This document shows, piece after piece, positions 47,689-56,627 of a DNA stretch of 64,000 nucleotides (the stretch's first letter is position 1; the number at the start of each line of letters is the position of its first letter). The notes beneath the pieces were generated by a model. That model had not been told where the DNA came from. It worked only from the letters and a program-made list of their open reading frames with translations, and did not search any database. The translations under genes and the position numbers were made by a program. Origin of the DNA: Microbacterium stercoris (GTDB lineage Bacteria; Actinomycetota; Actinomycetes; Actinomycetales; Microbacteriaceae); the NCBI RefSeq assembly GCF_017592545.1, contig NZ_JAGFOA010000006.1, positions 186,001 through 250,000 of the forward strand, read 5' to 3'.

Positions 47689-49143
47689 GTGACTACTTCG
47701 CCAGGGGATGACGACGCAGGCACCGCGAACCCGGAAGGGAACGCGGGAGCCCGGCGCCCTGCTGCGAAGCGCCCGGTTGCGCCGCGCAAGCCCGCCCCGC
47801 GCAAGCCCCGGGTCGGCACGAAGACCTCCGCCGCGCGCAATGCGGGCGGCCGCACGGCCATCGTCCAGCCGACCGGCGACTCCGAGGCCTCGGAAGCCGC
47901 GCCCATCGCCACCGACCTCCTCGAGCCGGTCGGGGATCAGGGCACGCTTCCGGAGCAGGATGCCCGGATCGACGAGCAGCCGCAGGGAGCGGAGCCGGAG
48001 GCCGTGCCCGTCGCCGAGGGCGCCGACGAGCAGCCCCAGGATGCAGAGCCGGATGCCGCGCCCGCGGCCGAGGGCGCCGACGAGGAGCCCCAGGACGCGG
48101 AGCCGGAGGCCGCGCCCGCGGTCGAGGCGGACGCCGACGTCGCTCAGGACGCCGTGCAGGATGACGCGCCCGCTGTCGAGACGGAGACCGACGAGCAGCC
48201 CCAGGATGCGGAGCTGGAGGCCGTGCCCGCGGTAGAGACGGACGCCGACGTTCTCCAGGACACCGTGCAGGACGACTCATCCGCGGCTGAGACGGGTGCC
48301 GCGGCTGCGACGGACGTCGAGTCGGAGGCTGCAGGCGTCGACCCCGCATCGACCTCGATCACTCCGGAGACGACGCCGGGTTCGCCTCCCGCCCTCGTGC
48401 TGCGTGGGGTCTCCCGCTCCTACGGCGGCTCCACAGCGGTCGCGGGGCTCGACCTCACCGTGCCCGCAGGTTCGTTCTACGGTCTGGTCGGCCCCAACGG
48501 CGCGGGAAAGACCACGACGATGTCGATGATCGCAGGACTCCTGCGCCCCGATCGCGGCGAGATCCAGGTGGCCGGAATCGACCTGGCGCGCAATCCGCGG
48601 GCGGCCAAGGCGATGCTCGGCGTTCTTCCCGACCGCCTTCGCACGTTCGACCGCCTCACCGGTCGCCAGCTGCTCTACTACTACGGCGTGCTCCGAGGCC
48701 TGAAGCCCGGGGTCGTCTCCCAGCGCATCGCCGATCTGGCACGTGCCTTCGATCTCACCGAGGCGCTCGGCCGCGTCGTGTCCGATTACTCGGCCGGCAT
48801 GACCAAGAAGGTGATGCTCGCCGGAGCGATGATCCACTCTCCGCGACTGCTTGTGCTCGATGAGCCGTTCGAGGCGGTCGATCCCGTGTCCTCGGCGAAC
48901 ATCCTGGAGATCCTGAGCGCATACGTGGCGCGCGGCGGCACCGTGCTGCTGTCGAGCCACGGCATGGATCTGATCGAGCGGGTCTGCACGCGCGTGGCAG
49001 TGATCGTCGGAGGCCAGCTGCTCGCCGAAGGCACCGTGGATGAGGTGCGCGGCGAGATGACGCTCGAGCAGCGATTCGTCGAGCTGTCCGGCGAGGCCAC
49101 CAGCATGGAGGGCCTCGAGTGGCTGCACACGTTCTCGGACTGA
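47689..49143 (+). CDS. ABC transporter ATP-binding protein with long acidic N-terminal extension
   Basis: The C-terminal 250 residues form a normal ABC ATPase: Walker A GPNGAGKTT, a signature region YSAGMTKK in place of LSGGQ, and Walker B LLVLDEPFEAVDP. The first roughly 230 residues are unusual: a basic Pro/Lys/Arg-rich start (PAAKRPVAPRKPAPRKP) and then imperfect repeats of the type DEQPQDAEPEAAPAVE, highly acidic and probably disordered. The start GTG at 47689 is chosen over in-frame codons further up. The membrane partner follows directly. The exported substrate is unknown. Confidence 0.9.
   Translation: MTTSPGDDDAGTANPEGNAGARRPAAKRPVAPRKPAPRKPRVGTKTSAARNAGGRTAIVQPTGDSEASEAAPIATDLLEPVGDQGTLPEQDARIDEQPQGAEPEAVPVAEGADEQPQDAEPDAAPAAEGADEEPQDAEPEAAPAVEADADVAQDAVQDDAPAVETETDEQPQDAELEAVPAVETDADVLQDTVQDDSSAAETGAAAATDVESEAAGVDPASTSITPETTPGSPPALVLRGVSRSYGGSTAVAGLDLTVPAGSFYGLVGPNGAGKTTTMSMIAGLLRPDRGEIQVAGIDLARNPRAAKAMLGVLPDRLRTFDRLTGRQLLYYYGVLRGLKPGVVSQRIADLARAFDLTEALGRVVSDYSAGMTKKVMLAGAMIHSPRLLVLDEPFEAVDPVSSANILEILSAYVARGGTVLLSSHGMDLIERVCTRVAVIVGGQLLAEGTVDEVRGEMTLEQRFVELSGEATSMEGLEWLHTFSD
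47971..48280 (+). repeat. In-gene acidic repeats of the ABC ATPase extension
   Basis: Imperfect repeats of about 57-60 bases, coding units like DEQPQDAEPEAAPAVE and DADVLQDTVQDD, occur about five times in frame. The variation suggests ongoing unequal exchange or slippage. Between strains the number may differ. Confidence 0.6.
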
Positions 49144-49151
49144 GGCTCGCC

Positions 49152-50690
49152 GTGATGACGGGCCTCCTGCGAGGCCCGGCATCGCGAGTGATCGCCCGGG
49201 TGTTCGGGCTGCTTGTGCTTGTGTTCGTCGTCGGCGCGGTGTGCGTCGGCACGCTGAGCCTCGTCGACGCCCCCACGGGCGTCGCCTTCGCCTTGCTGGT
49301 GCTCTCGGGCTCGGCGGTTGTGCTGTCCTTCGCCGTCGCCCCGATCGTGGCGGGAGCGGCGGATCCGATGGATCCGCGCCGCTTCTCCGTGCTCGGTCTC
49401 GAACCCGGCCCTCTCGCGTGGACCCTCTTCGGCGTGGGGTTCCTCAGCGTGCCGATGCTGGCGGTGCTCGCCTTCGATGTGTGCGCCGCGATCGTCTGGG
49501 CCGCCCACGGTGTCCCCGCCGTCGTGACCGCCCTCACAGTGGTGCTGCACCTGGCGACCTGCGTGCTGTTCGCGCGCCTGAGCCTCGCCTTCGGCTCCGC
49601 GGTGCTGCGCCCTCGTCGCACCCGGGAGCTCTCGAGCCTTTTTGTGCTCGGCGTGGTCGTGGTGCTCGTCCCGGTGATCGTGTTCCTCTCGTCGCTCGAG
49701 TGGGCGGGTCGGGTTCCCAGCGCGCTGGCCACGGCCGCAGATGTGCTCGGCCGCACGCCGCTCGGGGCCGCCGCGGCGCTGCCCGGCGCACTCGCCCGCG
49801 ACGACGGGGCGGCGGCCTGGGGCTCCGCGTTCGTTGCGCTCCTCACGGTCGGCCTCGCCGCAGGGCTGTGGCTGTTCGTCGTGCGCCGCGCGCTGAGCAC
49901 GGTCGAGAACCCCGAGACGGCGACCGGCCGCGGAGGTCTCGGCTGGTTCGCGCTCGTGCCCGGCACCCCCGGCGGTGTGATCGCGGCACGCGCACTCGTG
50001 TACTGGCTGCGTGACAGCCGCTACATCGTGAACTTCGTGATCATCCCGATCGTGGGCCTCCTGCCCACCGTGCCGCTTCTCGTGGCGGGGGTGCCTGGCC
50101 CGATCGCCGCCCTCGTGCCGGTGCCGATCATCGCCCTGTTCTTCGGATGGCTGCCGCACAACGATGTCGCCTACGACTCCAGTGCCATCTGGGTGCACAT
50201 CGCGAGCGGTGTGCGCGGGCTTCCCGATCGGATCGGCCGGCTCATCCCGGTGCTGCTGATCGCCGTGCCGGTGCTCGCGATCGCGATCCCGATCTCCACG
50301 GCGCTGTACGGACGCTGGGCCGTGCTGCCGGCCATGATCGGAGTAGCCGGCAGCCTGTTCCTCGGGGGTCTCGGGCTGTCCAGCATCGCCTCGGTGGCGT
50401 CGCCCTATGCCGTCTCGCGCCCCGGCGACAGCCCCTTCCAGCAGCCGCAGCGGGCGGACTCGAGCGGGGTGGGGGCCCAGGCGATCGTGATGCTCGGCAC
50501 GATCCTGCTCAGCGCCCCCGCTCTCTGGTTCGGCTGGCTCACCGTGACCTCCGATGTCGCCTACGCCGATGCGGCCCTCTGGGCCGGTCTCGGCACGGGC
50601 GTCGTTGTGCTGATCGTCGGCATCGCGCTCGGATCCTGGATCTACGGACGCACGGGCGAGCGCATCATGGCGTTCGCCGGCACCACCTGA
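49152..50690 (+). CDS. ABC transporter permease
   Basis: An integral membrane protein with about 12 hydrophobic segments over 512 residues, the likely partner of the preceding ATPase. The start is uncertain: the chosen GTG at 49152 follows TGAGG by six bases and lies eight bases after the ATPase stop, while other in-frame starts overlap that gene. Long extracytoplasmic loops are not obvious. It resembles two-component exporters whose substrate has not been defined. Confidence 0.85.
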   Translation: MMTGLLRGPASRVIARVFGLLVLVFVVGAVCVGTLSLVDAPTGVAFALLVLSGSAVVLSFAVAPIVAGAADPMDPRRFSVLGLEPGPLAWTLFGVGFLSVPMLAVLAFDVCAAIVWAAHGVPAVVTALTVVLHLATCVLFARLSLAFGSAVLRPRRTRELSSLFVLGVVVVLVPVIVFLSSLEWAGRVPSALATAADVLGRTPLGAAAALPGALARDDGAAAWGSAFVALLTVGLAAGLWLFVVRRALSTVENPETATGRGGLGWFALVPGTPGGVIAARALVYWLRDSRYIVNFVIIPIVGLLPTVPLLVAGVPGPIAALVPVPIIALFFGWLPHNDVAYDSSAIWVHIASGVRGLPDRIGRLIPVLLIAVPVLAIAIPISTALYGRWAVLPAMIGVAGSLFLGGLGLSSIASVASPYAVSRPGDSPFQQPQRADSSGVGAQAIVMLGTILLSAPALWFGWLTVTSDVAYADAALWAGLGTGVVVLIVGIALGSWIYGRTGERIMAFAGTT

Positions 50691-50730
50691 TCCGATCCGT
50701 GCGACGGCGCAGCGCGTAGAATCGGGCGCT

Positions 50731-50997
50731 ATGAGCACCCCTCTGGACACGCCTGGCGATGGCGGCACGGCCCTTCTCGACCGCGAGCTGGAGGAGCTCC
50801 TCCAGCAGGAGCACATCGAGCCGGGCGACCACGAGCGCTTCTCGCACTACGTGAAGAAGGAGAAGATCCTCGAGTCGGCGCTCACCGGCAAGCCCGTGCG
50901 CGCGCTGTGCGGCAAGAAGTGGACGCCGGGGCGCGATCCGGAGAAGTTCCCGGTCTGCCCCACGTGCAAGGAGATCTACGAGTCGCTGAGCCAGTGA
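50731..50997 (+). CDS. DUF3039 family zinc-binding protein
   Basis: A small 88-residue actinobacterial protein. Its C-terminal half has the cysteine pattern VRALCGKKWTPG and FPVCPTCKEIYESL, a likely zinc site, preceded by the family block HYVKKEKILESALTGKPV. The function is unknown. It lies 40 bases after the ABC permease and is convergent with pncB; its own promoter is likely, given its occurrence with varied neighbours. Confidence 0.88.
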   Translation: MSTPLDTPGDGGTALLDRELEELLQQEHIEPGDHERFSHYVKKEKILESALTGKPVRALCGKKWTPGRDPEKFPVCPTCKEIYESLSQ

Positions 50998-51014
50998 CCG
51001 CCCGCCGGTGAGGT

Positions 51015-52346
51015 TCAGGCCTCGCCGGCGTCCTTGTAGATCGTCGGGATGGCCGGATCCGACCGGCTGAGCGCCAGTGCGCGGATCGGAAGCTCCTCGC
51101 GCACACGCAGATGGTGTTCGCGCGCGGCCGCGACGCCCGCCGCACCCTCGTGTTCGGCCACCGGCTCGCCGTCGATGACCAGCGGCACCTGCAGCGCACG
51201 TGCATCCGGATACTCGGAAGCCGGACTCAGCTGCTCGAATCCGTCGGCGACCTCGACGAGCTCCTGCACCGCCGTGCCGTTCTCGAGCACGCGGAACGCG
51301 TTCTTACGGCCGCCCTGGGAGCCCTTGCCCTCCGCGGTCTTGGAGACCGAGACCCAGCCGCCATCCGAGCCCTGCCGCGCGACGAGCTTGTACACCATGC
51401 CCGCGGCGGGGTGCCCGGATCCGGTGACCACCGAGGTGCCGACGCCGTATGCATCGACCGGGGAGGCCGCGAGGGCGGCGATCGCATACTCGTCGAGGTC
51501 GCTCGTCACGGTGATCTTCGTTCCCGTGGCGCCGAGCTCGTCGAGCTGGGCGCGCACCGACGCGGCGACGGTGGGCAGATCGCCCGAGTCGAGGCGCACA
51601 CCGCCCAGCTCGGTGCCCGCGACGCGGATCGCGGTCTCCACGCCCTTGCGGATGTCATAGGTGTCGACGAGGAGCGTTGTGCCCGTGCCGAGCGACTCGA
51701 TCTGCGCGCGGAAGGCATCCTCCTCGCTGTCATGCAGCAGAGTCCAGGCATGCGCGGCCGTGCCCATGGTGGGGATTCCCCAGGCGCGTCCGGCCTCGAG
51801 GTTGCTGGTGGCGTGGAAGCCCGCGATGTAGGCGATCCGTGCGGAGGCGATGGCGGAGGCCTCGTTGGTGCGGCGCGATCCCATCTCGGCCAGCGGGCGG
51901 TCACCCGCCGCGATGCTCATCCGCGAGGCCGCCGTGGCGACGGCCGAGTCGTGGTTGAGCACGCTGAGCGCGAGCGTCTCGAGGATCACGGCGTCGGCGA
52001 AGCTGCCCTCGACGGTGAGGATCGGCGAGCCGGGGAAGTACAGCTCGCCCTCGCGGTAGCCGGTCATGGATCCCGTGAAGCGGTAGTTCTCGAGATAGGT
52101 GACGGCCTCGGGGCTGACGACCCCGCCGTCGCGCAGGAAGCGCAGCTCGTCGTCGCCGAAGCGGAAGTCGCGCAGCAGGGAGAGAAGCCGTCCCGTGCCG
52201 CCGACGACGCCGAAGCGGCGGCCGCCGGACAGTCGTCGTGCGAACAGCTCGAAGACGCAACGGCGGCCGGCAGTGCCGTCGCGCAGCGCGGCATCCAGCA
52301 TCGTCAGCTCGTAGCGGTCGGTCATCAGGGCCGTCGAGGCGCTCAT
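51015..52346 (-). CDS. pncB: Nicotinate phosphoribosyltransferase
   Basis: This enzyme makes nicotinate mononucleotide from nicotinate and PRPP in NAD salvage. The N-terminal [17 protein letters not shown] block and the catalytic-region motifs [21 protein letters not shown] and [18 protein letters not shown] are clear, with [19 protein letters not shown] further on. The start is ATG at 52346, giving 443 residues. Only 28 bases separate its start from that of the divergent murI gene, a very compact shared promoter region. Confidence 0.95.
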   Translation of the reverse strand: MSASTALMTDRYELTMLDAALRDGTAGRRCVFELFARRLSGGRRFGVVGGTGRLLSLLRDFRFGDDELRFLRDGGVVSPEAVTYLENYRFTGSMTGYREGELYFPGSPILTVEGSFADAVILETLALSVLNHDSAVATAASRMSIAAGDRPLAEMGSRRTNEASAIASARIAYIAGFHATSNLEAGRAWGIPTMGTAAHAWTLLHDSEEDAFRAQIESLGTGTTLLVDTYDIRKGVETAIRVAGTELGGVRLDSGDLPTVAASVRAQLDELGATGTKITVTSDLDEYAIAALAASPVDAYGVGTSVVTGSGHPAAGMVYKLVARQGSDGGWVSVSKTAEGKGSQGGRKNAFRVLENGTAVQELVEVADGFEQLSPASEYPDARALQVPLVIDGEPVAEHEGAAGVAAAREHHLRVREELPIRALALSRSDPAIPTIYKDAGEA

Positions 52347-52374
52347 GTCTGTCACCCTAGTAGGCTCGAACACC

Positions 52375-53208
52375 ATGAACGACGCGCCGATCGGCATCTT
52401 CGACTCGGGAGTCGGCGGGCTCACCGTCGCCCGCGCGATCGGCGATCAGCTGCCGCGCGAGTCGATGCTCTACGTCGGCGACACCGCGCACTCGCCCTAT
52501 GGGCCCAAGCCCATCGCCGACGTGCGTCGCTATGCGCTCGAGGTGCTCGACACCCTCGTCGACCAGGGCGTGAAGATGCTGGTGATCGCGTGCAACACCG
52601 CGTCCGCCGCCATGCTGCGCGACGCGCGCGAGCGCTATTCGGTGCCGGTGATCGAGGTCATCGGCCCGGCGGTGCGCACGGCGCTCTCGACGACCCGCAA
52701 CGGTCGGATCGGTGTGATCGGCACCGTCGGAACCATCGGCTCCGGCGCCTACCAGGACATGCTCGAGGTGAACCCGGGCGTCGAGGTCTTCACCGCGGCG
52801 TGCCCGCGCTTCGTCGAGTTCGTCGAGGCCGGACACACCGACACTCCCGAGGTGCTCGCGGCAGCCGAGGAGTACCTCGCCCCGCTGCGCGACGCCGGCG
52901 TCGACACCCTCGTGCTCGGCTGCACCCACTATCCGTTCCTCAAGGGTGCGATCAGCTACGTGATGGGTCCGGATGTGGCGCTCGTCTCGAGCGACTCCGA
53001 GACGGCCAAGGACGTCTACCGGCAGCTCCTGACCCGCGACCTGCTCGCCGGCCCCGATGCGATGCCGCGCCACGAGTACGAGGCGACGGGAGCGGCGACC
53101 GACGACTTCATCGCTCTCGCCAACCGTCTGCTCGGCCGCGAGATCCGCGATGTGCGGCTCGTGCGCACGGGCACCATCGACCTTTCCGCGCTCGAGGCGC
53201 GGTCCTGA
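52375..53208 (+). CDS. murI: Glutamate racemase MurI
   Basis: MurI supplies D-glutamate for peptidoglycan by racemising L-glutamate. The two catalytic cysteines are Cys73 (IACNTAS) and Cys183 (LGCTHYP); the N-terminus [13 protein letters not shown] is typical. The start is ATG at 52375. The product is 277 residues. The murI-rph-rdgB order is common in actinobacteria and suggests an operon. Confidence 0.97.
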   Translation: MNDAPIGIFDSGVGGLTVARAIGDQLPRESMLYVGDTAHSPYGPKPIADVRRYALEVLDTLVDQGVKMLVIACNTASAAMLRDARERYSVPVIEVIGPAVRTALSTTRNGRIGVIGTVGTIGSGAYQDMLEVNPGVEVFTAACPRFVEFVEAGHTDTPEVLAAAEEYLAPLRDAGVDTLVLGCTHYPFLKGAISYVMGPDVALVSSDSETAKDVYRQLLTRDLLAGPDAMPRHEYEATGAATDDFIALANRLLGREIRDVRLVRTGTIDLSALEARS

Positions 53209-53233
53209 TCCGCTTCATCTCGCAAGGAGAGAC

Positions 53234-53983
53234 ATGACCACTCGCGCCGACGGCCGCACCCCCGATCAGCTTCGCGCTGTCACCATCGAGCGCGGCTGGA
53301 GCAGCCAGGCGGAGGGCTCCGCCCTCATCAGCTTCGGCGGCACCAAGGTGCTCTGCACCGCCTCGTTCACCAACGGCGTGCCGCGCTGGCTGACGGGCAA
53401 GGGCAAGGGCTGGGTCACGGCCGAGTACGCGATGCTTCCGCGAGCCACCAACTCGCGCAACGACCGCGAGAGCGTGAAGGGCCGCATCGGCGGACGCACG
53501 CACGAGATCTCGCGCCTCATCGGCCGCGCGCTGCGCGCCGTGGTCGACACCAAGGCGCTCGGCGAGAACACCATCGTGATCGACTGCGACGTGCTGCAGG
53601 CCGATGGCGGCACCCGCACGGCGGCCATCACCGGTGCGTACGTCGCCCTCGCCGACGCGATCGAGTGGGGTCGCAGGAACAAGTTCATCGGCCAGAAGGC
53701 ACAGGTGCTGCGCGACTCGGTGTCGGCCATCTCCGTCGGCATCATCGACGGTGTGCCCATGCTCGACCTGCCCTACGTCGAGGACGTGCGGGCCGAGACG
53801 GACATGAACGTCGTCGTCACGGGATCCGGCAAGTTCGTCGAGGTGCAGGGCACGGCCGAGGGCGCGCCGTTCGACAAGGCCGAGCTCGACGCGCTGCTCG
53901 AGCTCGCGCTGGCGGGCACGGCGCACCTGCGCGGCTTCCAGCTCGCGGCACTCGAGCAGGCGCCGGCGGAGGTCGAGTCCTGA
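53234..53983 (+). CDS. rph: Ribonuclease PH
   Basis: A phosphorolytic 3' exoribonuclease that trims tRNA precursors. Signatures include [39 protein letters not shown] and [20 protein letters not shown], with the catalytic acidic residues in the last. AAGGAGA sits eight bases before the ATG at 53234. The product is 249 residues. It is between murI and rdgB. Confidence 0.97.
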   Translation: MTTRADGRTPDQLRAVTIERGWSSQAEGSALISFGGTKVLCTASFTNGVPRWLTGKGKGWVTAEYAMLPRATNSRNDRESVKGRIGGRTHEISRLIGRALRAVVDTKALGENTIVIDCDVLQADGGTRTAAITGAYVALADAIEWGRRNKFIGQKAQVLRDSVSAISVGIIDGVPMLDLPYVEDVRAETDMNVVVTGSGKFVEVQGTAEGAPFDKAELDALLELALAGTAHLRGFQLAALEQAPAEVES

Positions 53984-53985
53984 GC

Positions 53986-54588
53986 ATGCGGGTGGTTCTG
54001 GCAACGCACAACGCGCACAAGGTCTCGGAGTTCCAGGCGATCATCGCGCGTGTGCGCCCCGACATCGAGGTCGTCGCGTATGACGGCCCGGAGCCCGTCG
54101 AGGACGGTGTCACGTTCGCCGAGAACGCGCTGATCAAGGCTCGCGCGGCCGCCGCGCACACCGGCCTGGTGGCCCTCGCCGATGACTCGGGCATCGCGGT
54201 GGACGTTCTGGGAGGATCGCCCGGTGTGTTCTCGGCCTACTGGGCCGGCCACGCGAAGGACGACGTCGCGAACCTGAACCTGCTGCTCGACCAGCTCTCG
54301 GACGTGAAGGACCCGCACCGGGCTGCGCACTACAACTCGACCATCGCGCTCGTCACGCCCGCCGGCGTCGAGCACACGGTCGAGGGACTCTGGCCCGGGC
54401 GCCTCGCGACGGCCCCTCGCGGTGAGGGCGGGTTCGGCTACGACCCCGTCTTCGTCCCCGCCCACGAGGAGGGCACGCCCGCAGATGGTGAGCGCACGTC
54501 CGCCGAGTTCACCGCCGAGGAGAAGAACGCGATCTCGCACCGCGCGCGCGCCTTCGTGGCCCTGGAGCCCCTGCTCCGCGAGCTCTGA
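53986..54588 (+). CDS. rdgB: Non-canonical purine NTP pyrophosphatase RdgB/HAM1
   Basis: This house-cleaning enzyme hydrolyses dITP, XTP and similar nucleotides so they are not built into DNA. The family blocks are LATHNAHKVSEFQ, TFAENALIKARAAA, ALADDSGIAVDVLGGSPG, GEGGFGYDPVFVP and EKNAISHRARA. The start is ATG at 53986, two bases after the rph stop; the length is 200 residues. A strong hairpin follows the gene. Confidence 0.96.
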   Translation: MRVVLATHNAHKVSEFQAIIARVRPDIEVVAYDGPEPVEDGVTFAENALIKARAAAAHTGLVALADDSGIAVDVLGGSPGVFSAYWAGHAKDDVANLNLLLDQLSDVKDPHRAAHYNSTIALVTPAGVEHTVEGLWPGRLATAPRGEGGFGYDPVFVPAHEEGTPADGERTSAEFTAEEKNAISHRARAFVALEPLLREL

Positions 54589-54606
54589 CGTCGCGAAGCT
54601 GCCGCA

Positions 54607-54643
54607 AGAAGGCACCGGATGCCGTGCGCATCCGGTGCCTTCT
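54607..54643. terminator. Terminator after rdgB
   Basis: A perfect 15-base stem (AGAAGGCACCGGATG and its complement) with a seven-base loop lies between the convergent rdgB and LysE-type genes. It probably acts in both directions. Confidence 0.88.
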
Positions 54644-54663
54644 GCATGAGTACGCGGCGGGAC

Positions 54664-55293
54664 TCAGTGCACGGCGGCGAGCAGCACACCCACGCCGATG
54701 AACAGCCCGCCGAACACCCGGCTGAGCACCCTCTGCCCCTTCACGCTGCGCGTGAGGCGGGCGATCGCCCGGGCGGCGGCCGCGAACACGAACCACATCA
54801 CGGCGATGTCGATCGCGAAGACGGTCAGCACCAGCACCGTGTACTGCTCGACGAGCGGCAGATCCGGTCGGATGAACTGCGGCACGAACGCGAGGAAGAA
54901 CACGATGGCCTTGGGGTTCGTGAGGTTGACCAGCACCCCGCGACGGAACATCGTCCATGCGCTCTGCGGCGGCGCCAGCATCTCGAGATCATCGGATGCG
55001 GGCTCCACGGGCTTCGCGAGGATCTGGCGCACGCCGAGATAGATCAGATAGGCCGCCCCCACGTACCGGATCACCGCAAACAGCACGGGAGATCCGGCCA
55101 CCAGCGCTCCCACGCCTGCCGCGACGACGAGGATGTGCACAAGCAGCGCGACCTGCTGGCCGAGGATGCCCCAGATGCTGCGTCGCCACCCGTGGGCGAT
55201 CGCGTTGGACATCGCGAAGATGGCGCCGGCGCCCGGCGTCAGGGAGATGACGAACCCGGATCCGACCAGCGCCAGCCAGAGCGGAAAGGTCAT
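54664..55293 (-). CDS. LysE/RhtB family amino acid exporter
   Basis: A 209-residue membrane exporter with about six hydrophobic segments. Family signatures are the N-terminal VISLTPGAGAIFAMSNAIAHG and GVLVNLTNPKAIVFFLAFVPQF. The substrate is probably an amino acid or a small amine; it is not fixed by sequence. The ATG at 55293 is preceded by GGAAAG-type sequence. It is divergent from the guanidine riboswitch unit. Confidence 0.9.
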   Translation of the reverse strand: MTFPLWLALVGSGFVISLTPGAGAIFAMSNAIAHGWRRSIWGILGQQVALLVHILVVAAGVGALVAGSPVLFAVIRYVGAAYLIYLGVRQILAKPVEPASDDLEMLAPPQSAWTMFRRGVLVNLTNPKAIVFFLAFVPQFIRPDLPLVEQYTVLVLTVFAIDIAVMWFVFAAAARAIARLTRSVKGQRVLSRVFGGLFIGVGVLLAAVH

Positions 55294-55375
55294 GCGTCCA
55301 GCGTAGAGCGGCCCTCCTGCACCGGAACTGCACAGGCGCGCGGGGGAGAATGGAGGCAGAGTCGCCAGACGGCTC

Positions 55376-55416
55376 CCGGACGATGGCCAAGTACCCGGCG
55401 CGCGACAAGACTTGCC
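55376..55416 (+). ncRNA. Guanidine-III riboswitch (ykkC-III motif)
   Basis: The leader of the next gene contains CCGGACGA, then TACCCGG, then GACAAGAC in the order and spacing of the guanidine-III aptamer. Compared from memory with the Thermobifida fusca aptamer, all three conserved blocks match. CCGG at 55376-55379 can pair with CCGG at 55395-55398 to form the pseudoknot helix. GGC-C-AAGT (55385-55392) pairs with ACTTGCC (55410-55416) with one bulged C. The AGGAG ribosome-binding site follows directly at 55417-55421, so control at translation start is likely. Confidence 0.88.
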
Positions 55417-55427
55417 AGGAGCGCGTC

Positions 55428-55754
55428 ATGTCGTGGATCGTCCTCATCCTGTCCGGTGTCCTCGAGGCCGTGTGGGCCACAGCCCTCGGCAAATCGGAGG
55501 GCTTCAGCAAGCCCGGGCCGACCGTGGTGTTCGGCATCGGCCTCGTCGCGAGCATGATCGGGCTCGCGTGGGCGATGCGCGACATCCCCACGGCGACCGC
55601 CTACGCGGTATGGGTGGGTGTGGGCGCGGCCCTCACCGTCATCTACGCCATGATCACGGGTGACGAGTCGGTGTCGTGGGTGAAGATCCTGCTCATCGTG
55701 GGCCTCGTTGGCTGCATCGTGGGGCTGAAGCTCGTGGGCGACGCCGAGCACTGA
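55428..55754 (+). CDS. gdx: SMR-family guanidinium exporter (Gdx/SugE)
   Basis: A 108-residue four-helix small multidrug resistance protein. Glu13 (SGVLEAVWATALGKSEGF) is the conserved proton/substrate-binding carboxylate, and the WATALGKSEGF stretch is of the SugE/Gdx type, not the EmrE drug-pump type. The riboswitch directly upstream indicates that the substrate is guanidinium and that the gene is switched on by it. AGGAG precedes the ATG at 55428. The in-frame codons further upstream are inside the riboswitch and are not used. Confidence 0.93.
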   Translation: MSWIVLILSGVLEAVWATALGKSEGFSKPGPTVVFGIGLVASMIGLAWAMRDIPTATAYAVWVGVGAALTVIYAMITGDESVSWVKILLIVGLVGCIVGLKLVGDAEH

Positions 55755-55818
55755 CCGGCTGCGAGCGGTCGCGGACACTTCGGCCGCCACCGAAACGTCC
55801 TGGCCATACGGTCGCGGT

Positions 55819-56274
55819 ATGAGCGATCACACCTATTCGACGGCTCTCGCGTGGACCGGATCCACCGGCGCCGGCTATCGCGATTACGACCGCGATCACA
55901 CGCTCGGGCTGGGCGGCGCGAACCACCTCGTCGCCAGCGCCGACGCGGCCTTCCGGGGAGACTCGCGTCTGCCCAATCCCGAGCAGCTGCTGGTGGCCGC
56001 GGCGAGCTCGTGCCAGCTGCTGTCCTTCCTCGCGGTCGCCGCCTTCGCCGGCATCGACGTCGTCGCCTACGACGACGACGCGACCGGCCGGATGCCGCAG
56101 GGCGACTCGCCCATGCGCATCACGGAGATCGAGCTGCGGCCGATGATCCGGGTGCGCGGCGCGGACGCGGCGAACGTCGCCGCCCTCGTCGAGCGCGCTC
56201 ATGAGGAGTGCTACATCGCGAACAGCCTGAGCGGCACCGTGCGGGTCACGCCGCGCATCGAGGTCGTCTCGTGA
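55819..56274 (+). CDS. OsmC family peroxide reductase
   Basis: A 151-residue OsmC/Ohr-fold protein that reduces organic peroxides with a redox pair of cysteines. The two cysteines are in ASSCQLLSFLAV and HEECYIANSL, the standard positions; PNPEQLLVAA is another family block. It overlaps the downstream ACT-like gene (TGATG), so the pair and the ArsR gene form an operon. It is closer to OsmC than to Ohr by its N-terminal part. Confidence 0.9.
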   Translation: MSDHTYSTALAWTGSTGAGYRDYDRDHTLGLGGANHLVASADAAFRGDSRLPNPEQLLVAAASSCQLLSFLAVAAFAGIDVVAYDDDATGRMPQGDSPMRITEIELRPMIRVRGADAANVAALVERAHEECYIANSLSGTVRVTPRIEVVS

Positions 56275-56627
56275 TGGACGTGCGGATCGCCGGAGTGCGT
56301 GGGGCCGCGGATCTCGCACGGATCGGCGGCGTGCTCGGGCGAGCGGGCGTGGGACTCGAGGGCGGCGGCATGTGGGGGAGCATCACTCACTACCTCGTGG
56401 AGGACGGACGGGCCGCACACGCGGCGCTCACCGACGCCGGATGGGACGAGGTCGAGGTGCGCGAGGCCGCCGTGGTGCCGCTGGATGCTGACGTGCCCGG
56501 CGCGCTCGGTCGCATGATGACGCGGCTGGCCGACGCGGGAGTCGAGCTGGTCGCGCAGTACAGCGACCATCACAACCGCAAGGTGCTCGTCGGAGACGCG
56601 GACGCGATCCGCGCGGCTCTGGGATGA
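56274..56627 (+). CDS. ACT-like domain protein
   Basis: A 117-residue protein with the fold pattern of ACT regulatory domains (LARIGGVLGRAGVGLEGGGM and YLVEDGRAAHAALTDAG), then a second part ending YSDHHNRKVLVGDADAIR. It has no enzymatic motif. It starts within the OsmC stop, and its own stop overlaps the ArsR start (ATGA). It probably senses an amino acid or another small ligand for the neighbouring regulator; the function is unknown. Confidence 0.72.
   Translation: MDVRIAGVRGAADLARIGGVLGRAGVGLEGGGMWGSITHYLVEDGRAAHAALTDAGWDEVEVREAAVVPLDADVPGALGRMMTRLADAGVELVAQYSDHHNRKVLVGDADAIRAALG

Noticed and set aside
55310-55427. Guanidine-I or guanidine-II riboswitch in the same leader
   Set aside because: The paired ACGR tetraloops of class II and the conserved blocks of class I are not seen; only the class III blocks are present.
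55350-55754. A longer Gdx protein starting at 55350
   Set aside because: The extra codons are the guanidine-III aptamer itself, and the AGGAG site belongs to the ATG at 55428.
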